Shown: piece after piece, positions 14,755-19,632 of the stretch
Numbering within the stretch: the first letter of the stretch is position 1
Layout: each line of letters opens with the position of its first letter
Assembly: GCA_902489575.1 (NCBI GenBank)
Contig: CABUAQ010000029.1
Location: 1-19,632, forward strand
DNA from: an uncultured bacterium
GTDB taxonomy: Bacteria > Cyanobacteriota > Vampirovibrionia > Gastranaerophilales > Gastranaerophilaceae
Direction: 5' to 3'
DNA: 19,632 bases
Program-made: the position numbers and the translations under genes
Notes under the pieces: model-generated
Seen by the model: only the letters and a program-made list of their open reading frames with translations
The model's database searches: none
What the model was told of the DNA's origin: nothing

Positions 14755-15698
14755 TTGGAGAATAAACAAGCGTTCACATTAACAGAACTACTGTTGGCAA
14801 TTGCGATAGTAGGAATAATAGCAGGCCTTGTGCTGCCAAAAGTTATAAAAAGTTATCAGACAAAAGCATTAGATTCAGCATTTAGCCGTGAAATACAAAC
14901 AATACAAAATTCTGTAGACGGTCTGGCTGTCAGTGAAAATAAAGCAAGCTTCTTTTCAACGATGATGTACAAAGATTCAGAACCGCAGGGCTATGAAGAT
15001 AATTCCGGCTTATATATAAAAAAATATTTGAAAGCATCAGTAATTTGCAAAAATTCTTAAGACTGCTTTGCAAATAAATATTATAAATACGACGCCGGGA
15101 AAGGCAGAAGCGAATACAGTCCTGAGTATAAAGGAGCCTGTGCACTACTAAAAAACGGTATGAGTATTTGCCTGCCCCCTCAAGTCGGAGCAAAGGCTAT
15201 AGTCGGTATCATAGACTTAAATGGCAAAAACCCGCCTAATGTATTGAACAGGGACTTGAGAACATTTACACTTGAAGCAAAAACCCGTGTTGGACTGAGT
15301 CAGGATACAGAAGCAATTAAAACAACAGAATGTGCAGTACTACCCAAACTGCTACAATTTCAACTGTATGTTACCCTGTAGGCAGTACTTCAGTTTATAC
15401 CAGTTGCTCTATGACAGTAAGAGACGCTTACCCCGGGCAGCGATTTACGCTACATGCTATTCCTAATGGTAGAGAAGAGTGCACAGCAGTTGAGAGCGGT
15501 TATTGTGGCATGGAGATGCCGGCTCGTGGAGGAACTGAATTATTTAGAGTCTATCCAACTCTATACAATTATATGTCCTGTGACATAAAAGTAGAACCAG
15601 GTAATAGACCAACAAGATTAACTATGACACTTACCTATACCTATTTTGCAGGGACCTTCAAAGAATATACAGTACAAAGTTGCTCAGTAAGTAGATGA
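14755..15698 (+). pseudogene. Prepilin-like gene broken by a stop codon and a frameshift
   Basis: The first segment starts with TTG at 14755 and encodes MENKQA, then FTLTELLLAIAIVGIIAGLV, a textbook prepilin peptidase site and membrane helix with Glu at +5. It stops at TAA 15058-15060 after 101 codons. The same frame continues directly with pilin-like sequence (DCFANKYYKYDAGKG..., then GIIDLNGKNPPNVLNRD) to a TAG at 15379-15381. Meanwhile another frame, open from about 15320, carries on to 15698 with a Cys-rich beta-type tail (STTQTATISTVCYPVGSTSV and onward, ending QSCSVSR). Joined, they would give one protein of about 313 residues. So there is one nonsense change and one shift between 15320 and 15381. 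The 101-residue product may still be made. Assembly error is the main alternative. Confidence 0.75.
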
Positions 15699-15706
15699 GT
15701 TAATTA

Positions 15707-16510
15707 CTAAATATTTTTTAATAGTAATAAAACAAGTTCTTTAAATTTAGATTTTACAGAATTTGTCGTTTCAATAACCTCATCATGGGTAAGTTTTTTA
15801 GTCGAAACTCCGCTTGCATAATTAGAAATACAACTTATACCAATAACTTTAATACCGCAATAATTAGCTACAATAGCCTCAGGAACAGTAGACATCCCTG
15901 CAGCATCACCACCCATATATCTTGCCATTTTGATTTCCGCGGGGGTTTCGTAACTCGGTCCTGAAGATGCAACATACACACCGTGTTTTAAATCTATCTT
16001 CAACATTCTGCCTGCTGCATCAACTATTTTTATAAGGTTTTTGTTATAAACTTCTGACATATCAGGGAACCTTGTACCAAAATCAGAGTCATTGGGACCA
16101 ATTAAAGGATTCGCCCCCATCATATTAATATGATCGGTTATAACCATCAAATCCCCCGGTCTGAAACTTTTATTTATAGCACCTGCAGCATTTGTTATAA
16201 TAATAGTTCTTACCCCAAGTTTTTTCATGACCTTGATAGGATAAGTTATATCTTGCATAGAATGCCCTTCATAATAATGAATTCGTCCTTGCATCATTAC
16301 AACTTTACGATTATTAATAGTTGCAAATACCAATTGCCCTTTATGACCTTCGACACTTGATTTAGCAAATCCTGGAATTTTAGAGTAAGGAATTGCAAAC
16401 TCACAATAAGAATCTGCCAAATCCCCTAAGCCAGAACCTAAAACTATACCGATTTCAGGCTTAAAACCATCTGTATAGGTTTCTATATAATCTAATGTAT
16501 CTTTTATCAT
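15707..16510 (-). CDS. punA: Purine nucleoside phosphorylase (type I, trimeric class)
   Basis: Cleaves inosine and guanosine type nucleosides with phosphate to the free base and (deoxy)ribose-1-phosphate in purine salvage. The 267-residue protein has all expected blocks: GSGLG (25-29, phosphate loop), GHKG (55-58), GRIHYYEG (75-82), NAAG (107-110), SYETPAE (186-192), GMSTVPE (205-211) and N230 in the base-recognition region. The ATG at 16510 is chosen because GAGGG (16520-16524) is 9 bases upstream; an in-frame TTG at 16519 abuts the ribosome site and cannot be the start. The Asn rather than Asp at the base-binding site favours 6-oxopurines. It lies downstream of rpoZ behind a hairpin and converges on the broken prepilin gene, 8 bases apart. 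Confidence 0.95.
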   Translation of the reverse strand: MIKDTLDYIETYTDGFKPEIGIVLGSGLGDLADSYCEFAIPYSKIPGFAKSSVEGHKGQLVFATINNRKVVMMQGRIHYYEGHSMQDITYPIKVMKKLGVRTIIITNAAGAINKSFRPGDLMVITDHINMMGANPLIGPNDSDFGTRFPDMSEVYNKNLIKIVDAAGRMLKIDLKHGVYVASSGPSYETPAEIKMARYMGGDAAGMSTVPEAIVANYCGIKVIGISCISNYASGVSTKKLTHDEVIETTNSVKSKFKELVLLLLKNI

Positions 16511-16560
16511 AAAACTCAACCCTCACTAAAACTGTATTTGCAGATACAAATATCCATAAG

Positions 16561-16591
16561 AAGGCACAAAAACCTACCATTTTTGTGCCTT
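16561..16591 (-). terminator. Hairpin after rpoZ, likely terminator
   Basis: Perfect 12-base arms AAGGCACAAAAA (16561-16572) and TTTTTGTGCCTT (16580-16591) enclose a 7-base loop, starting 14 bases past the rpoZ stop. No clean T tract follows the stem on the minus strand, so it may be a partial terminator or a processing/stability element between rpoZ and punA. A smaller hairpin (TATTTG 16535-16540 with CAAATA 16547-16552) lies between it and the punA ribosome site. Confidence 0.55.
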
Positions 16592-16604
16592 AAATAAAAC
16601 TTAA

Positions 16605-16844
16605 TTAACCAACCAATCTGTTATCATCAGCTTCTGACGCTTTAACCATCAAAGCATGTTCAACAGGATTTTCTTTACTATAAGTAGTTTCATGAGTTTC
16701 ATCGAAACCGAAATCTTCGCGAGCTTTTCTTGCTTGATTTTCATCAACGATTTTCTTAGCAAGCTCAGCAATTTCATAAACCAATCTGTACCTGTTATCA
16801 GTATTTTCGTTTAAGTCCCACGCTACTTTAATTATTTGATCCAT
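16605..16844 (-). CDS. rpoZ: RNA polymerase omega subunit
   Basis: Small subunit that helps fold and hold the beta' subunit. The 79-residue product keeps the two blocks expected for omega: DNRYRLVYEIAELAKKI (16-32, matching the NRY/NRF-x-LV helix) and ENPVEHALMVKASE (58-71, matching the KPV-x-x-A block), with an Arg/Lys and acidic linker between. The NRY form and the long acidic linker recall the cyanobacterial type more than the proteobacterial one. GAGG precedes the ATG by 8 bases, a promoter is found just upstream and a hairpin just downstream, so it is a self-contained unit between glgA and punA. Small size makes the family call less certain than for its neighbours. Confidence 0.72.
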   Translation of the reverse strand: MDQIIKVAWDLNENTDNRYRLVYEIAELAKKIVDENQARKAREDFGFDETHETTYSKENPVEHALMVKASEADDNRLVG

Positions 16845-16876
16845 TGATAAAACCTCACTTTTCTTGCTATAGATTC

Positions 16877-16905
16877 ATCATATAATACAAACAAAATTTT
16901 CGCAA
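16877..16905 (-). promoter_or_regulatory. Predicted rpoZ promoter
   Basis: On the minus strand TTGCGA (16900-16905) and TATGAT (16877-16882) are separated by 17 bases. Transcription would begin about 25 bases before the rpoZ ATG. It lies in the 83-base gap after glgA, which has no clear terminator, so read-through from glgA may add to expression. Confidence 0.5.
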
Positions 16906-16927
16906 GTAGTCTGTTTTAATTATACGC

Positions 16928-18370
16928 CTATCCGACAAGTTGTCTATACATATCCAAATATTCTTTTGCACTGCGTTTCCAAGAAAAATCAGCCTCCATG
17001 GCGGATTTTCTCATTGCATTAAATACATATTTATCCGTATACACATATAATGCACATTTTATTGCATTAAGCATATCCCAGCCGTTATATTGCCAGAATT
17101 TAAAACCATTTGAATTATCAAGAGGATAACCGGTTACAGTGTCTTCTAAACCGCCTGTAGCTCTTACTATAGGCAACGAGCCGTAACGCATTGCAATTAA
17201 TTGACTCAATCCGCAAGGTTCAAACTTTGAAGGCATTAAGAAAAAGTCACTTCCTGCATACACCAGATTTGCCAACTTTGGATCGTACCCGACATATGTT
17301 CTTATATTAGCTGTATTATTTGAAAGCCAGATAAATAGGTTTTCATAAGCATTATCCCCGCTGCCCATAAATACAAAATCAGCATCAAGATTTTGTAATT
17401 CATATTGCATATCTCTTATTAAATCAATTCCTTTTTGATCTACAAGTCGTGAAATAAGGGCTATCAACGGTCTATCAGGGTTATATTTCAATCCGAAATA
17501 TTCACAGACAGCTTTTTTATTTTCAGCTTTCTTATCAAAATCTTTAACATCATATTTTTTCACAATAGCTTTATCTTTTTTAGGATTAAACACATCATAG
17601 TCAATCCCGTTCAAAATTCCTCTAAGTTTGTACTGAACCCCCCGCAATGTATAATCCATATTTTCGCCGAATTCAGAACCTAAAATTTCTCGGGCATAAG
17701 TTGGAGAAACAGTAACAACTCTATCAGAATACAAAATTGCACCCTTCATCCAGTTTACCATACCATAATGCTCACAACCCCATTGATTATATACAATATC
17801 TTTTCTCATATTTGCAAAATCAATAACATCCTCAAACCAAATTCCCTGATACGCAAGGTTGTGAATTTCAAAAACACATTTCGTTTTTGACCAAAATTCA
17901 TCAAATTTGTAATTTGAGTGAAGATACAAAGGAATCATTGCAGTATGCCAATCATTTGCGTGTATAACATCTGCACGGAAATTTAAAGCCTTGGCATATT
18001 CCATAACTGCCAGAGAAAAAGAAATATATCTTTCGTGTTCGTATCTTGGATCTAAATACTTTGGATAAACTTCTTTAAAACAAGAAAAATACCAATCATT
18101 TTTTACAAAAAACACATTAATTTTAGTTCCCGGAAGCTTAGTCATATACAGGTTAAACTTTTGCGGTTGATATCCGAAAGTAAGCCACATTTCTGAATTT
18201 TCCAGCTCTTTTATTCCGTATTTTTCTTTATCAATACATCCGTGAAGCGGAGTAAAAATTGCTATTTCTGCATCTTTTTCGATTTCTTTGGGCAAACTTC
18301 CGACAACATCGGCCAACCCGCCGGCTTTTGAAAAAGGTGCTACTTCTGCTGACGCGAATAATACTTTCAT
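16928..18370 (-). CDS. glgA: Glycogen/starch synthase (ADP-glucose type, GT5)
   Basis: Transfers glucose from ADP-glucose (in some groups UDP-glucose) to the non-reducing end of alpha-1,4-glucan chains. The 480-residue length is standard for bacterial GlgA. The N-terminal Rossmann domain opens with KAGGLADVVGSLP at 15-27, the sugar-nucleotide loop of GT5; HANDWHTAMIPLYL follows in the first domain. The second domain has LISRLVDQKGIDLI and the acid/base and donor-binding block PSKFEPCGLSQLIAMRYG, with the conserved Glu and the Gly after Cys, then TGGLEDTV. AGAGAGG lies just before the ATG. It follows the upstream helical-repeat gene by 32 bases, probably in one transcript. No other glycogen gene is in the window. 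Confidence 0.96.
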   Translation of the reverse strand: MKVLFASAEVAPFSKAGGLADVVGSLPKEIEKDAEIAIFTPLHGCIDKEKYGIKELENSEMWLTFGYQPQKFNLYMTKLPGTKINVFFVKNDWYFSCFKEVYPKYLDPRYEHERYISFSLAVMEYAKALNFRADVIHANDWHTAMIPLYLHSNYKFDEFWSKTKCVFEIHNLAYQGIWFEDVIDFANMRKDIVYNQWGCEHYGMVNWMKGAILYSDRVVTVSPTYAREILGSEFGENMDYTLRGVQYKLRGILNGIDYDVFNPKKDKAIVKKYDVKDFDKKAENKKAVCEYFGLKYNPDRPLIALISRLVDQKGIDLIRDMQYELQNLDADFVFMGSGDNAYENLFIWLSNNTANIRTYVGYDPKLANLVYAGSDFFLMPSKFEPCGLSQLIAMRYGSLPIVRATGGLEDTVTGYPLDNSNGFKFWQYNGWDMLNAIKCALYVYTDKYVFNAMRKSAMEADFSWKRSAKEYLDMYRQLVG

Positions 18371-18402
18371 TTTTCCTCTCTTTCTAAACGGATTTAAAAC
18401 AT

Positions 18403-19632
18403 CTAGCCTGAGAAAAATTCGGATGGATTTACAACATCACCATCATCTTCATCAAAACCTGATGATACAATATTTTCCTCAATCCTTTGCTCTGACACTT
18501 CTACTGGTTTATTAACAGAAACATTAACGTTCCTGTTAACTGAATTTTCCAACATAATTTTTTTAATGTCAATATTAAGATTGAAATTCAATCCGTATTT
18601 TTGAACAATTGCAGCTGCCTGATTCATACAAATCTGCGCCTGCTCTACAGAATTAGTACACATCAAAACTTTGTACATATTAACTTTATGTAACATTGAC
18701 AAATATTCACTTACAACACCGCTTTTTTCCATTTGAATATTTGAATTATTCAATACCCCATACGCTATATCAAACCTGCCTTCTTTAATATTCAAAATAC
18801 TCATTACATACCAGGCAATATGAACAATTGCATTCATCCCTTTTATTTTTGCTGATTTTATAATCTTATAAATTATCGCTGATGCTTTTTTAAACGAATT
18901 CAATTGAACATAAGCATAACCAATCATCAAGTCAGCAAACAATTCAAATTGAAACATTTCAACCTGCTTTGCAATAAGTTTTGCTTTATAAACTTCTTGT
19001 GCAAATGATTCAGGATTATTCTTGTATGAAACAAAAGCATTCATCAAGTGGTAAAGTATCGGTGAAAAAACATCATCTCCTGACATTGAAAGAGTAAGCG
19101 ATGTATTTTGCCCTCTTATTAAATTCTGCAATTGAACGAAAATAGAATAGGATTCGGGCAAAAATGTAAGTAATTTTTTAGAAATATCCAGGAATTCTCC
19201 AACATCCTCTTTCATTGAAATAACATCTACAAGCGCAATATACCCCACACACTCTGCAACCAGATATTTAAATTCTTCTTTTGAAATAATAGTATAATTT
19301 ATTGAATTAAGTTTTTCAGTATCCAAAACATTTAAAACATTATATCCAATATCAAGACAATCATCATACGCACCTATATTAAACAAAATTTTCACGTAAA
19401 TTACAGACATAAGAAGAAAATACAGGTTAAAATCAGGCGAAGCCGGATCTATAGAAGATTTATCAAGGGATGATAATACGCTATGTGTCAAATTCATTGC
19501 ATACAAGTAATCACCGTGGGATATTGCACCTTGAATCATTTTTGTGCAAAGTGAAACATAACTATCATGCTTTTTCGCATTTTGAAGACTTGATAAAGTT
19601 TTTTCGGCAAGCTCCCTACAGTTATCCGGATC
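18403..19632 (-). CDS. Helical (TPR-like) repeat protein, N-terminus beyond window
   Basis: The frame is open to the right edge (about 409 residues in view), so the true start lies outside; the first internal ATG at 19539 is not supported as a start because the upstream codons (DPDNCRELAEKTLSSLQ...) are continuous and look coding. The visible part is an all-helical array with TPR-like pairs, for example LFNIGAYDDCLDIGYNVL and AYVQLNSFKKASAIIYKII, followed by an acidic tail (FDEDDGDVVNPSEFF). The pattern 'G-Y-D-D-C-L-D-I-G-x-x-V-L' resembles the repeat region between the AAA ATPase and output domains of large cyanobacterial signalling kinases. The left part may hold such domains, but that is only inference. 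It precedes glgA by 32 bases. Confidence 0.78.
   Translation of the reverse strand, partial: DPDNCRELAEKTLSSLQNAKKHDSYVSLCTKMIQGAISHGDYLYAMNLTHSVLSSLDKSSIDPASPDFNLYFLLMSVIYVKILFNIGAYDDCLDIGYNVLNVLDTEKLNSINYTIISKEEFKYLVAECVGYIALVDVISMKEDVGEFLDISKKLLTFLPESYSIFVQLQNLIRGQNTSLTLSMSGDDVFSPILYHLMNAFVSYKNNPESFAQEVYKAKLIAKQVEMFQFELFADLMIGYAYVQLNSFKKASAIIYKIIKSAKIKGMNAIVHIAWYVMSILNIKEGRFDIAYGVLNNSNIQMEKSGVVSEYLSMLHKVNMYKVLMCTNSVEQAQICMNQAAAIVQKYGLNFNLNIDIKKIMLENSVNRNVNVSVNKPVEVSEQRIEENIVSSGFDEDDGDVVNPSEFFSG

Noticed and set aside
15058..15060. TAA read as a sense codon (recoding) to save the prepilin gene
   Set aside because: TAA is used as the normal stop by pilT, recO, lspA and others here, and the gene also carries a frameshift.
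1..19632. tRNA, rRNA, CRISPR or insertion sequence
   Set aside because: No cloverleaf-like, rRNA-like, regularly spaced repeat or transposase-like sequence was seen by eye; a covariance-model and repeat search would settle it.

Overview
The window is AT-rich, densely packed bacterial chromosome. It looks like a gut-type member of the non-photosynthetic sister group of Cyanobacteria (Melainabacteria/Vampirovibrionia, most likely Gastranaerophilales). This assignment is inferred from sequence style and is not proven. The clues are a small omega subunit of cyanobacterial type, Cys-rich prepilin-like proteins ending in a DYPW-type tail, a protein with an Asn/Tyr-rich N-terminus carrying NFTGY, and the mix of housekeeping genes. 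No rRNA, tRNA, CRISPR array or insertion sequence was seen. No gene-free stretch exceeds 300 bases; the largest gaps are about 130-170 bases.

Layout. Positions 1-2351 (minus) hold comEC, the DNA-uptake channel, cut at its C-terminus by the window edge. Back-to-back promoters at 2370-2418 separate it from the plus-strand genes pilT (pilus retraction ATPase) and recO (recombination mediator). These are followed by a secreted two-domain M16 peptidase ending at 6980. A bidirectional-looking terminator at 6996-7046 overlaps the 3' end of a small minus-strand XRE regulator. Next to that is a prepilin-like reading frame (7323-7931, plus) that has lost its leader and membrane helix.

A minus-strand block (8021-10702) has a 59-residue ORF, a 2-hydroxyacyl-CoA dehydratase activase (HgdC type), an unknown 222-residue protein and a secreted 241-residue protein; the last three form a tight operon. 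A plus-strand operon follows (10872-13606): a secreted NTF2-like protein, lspA, an RluD-family pseudouridine synthase and a LapA-like membrane protein. It converges on a minus-strand protein with a divergent but apparently complete protein-kinase active site (13616-14623).

A second prepilin-like gene (14755-15698) is broken by an in-frame stop and a frameshift. The rest is minus strand: a helical-repeat protein cut by the right edge, glgA (glycogen synthase), rpoZ (own promoter, hairpin behind it) and punA (purine nucleoside phosphorylase).

Common threads. ComEC, PilT and RecO act at successive steps of natural transformation (pull DNA in, pass it across the membrane, recombine it) and sit together here. 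Two prepilin-like genes in the same window are damaged, which suggests turnover of the minor pilin repertoire. LspA and the two signal-peptide proteins of unknown function belong to envelope biology. The kinase-like protein is the best candidate for an undescribed activity.
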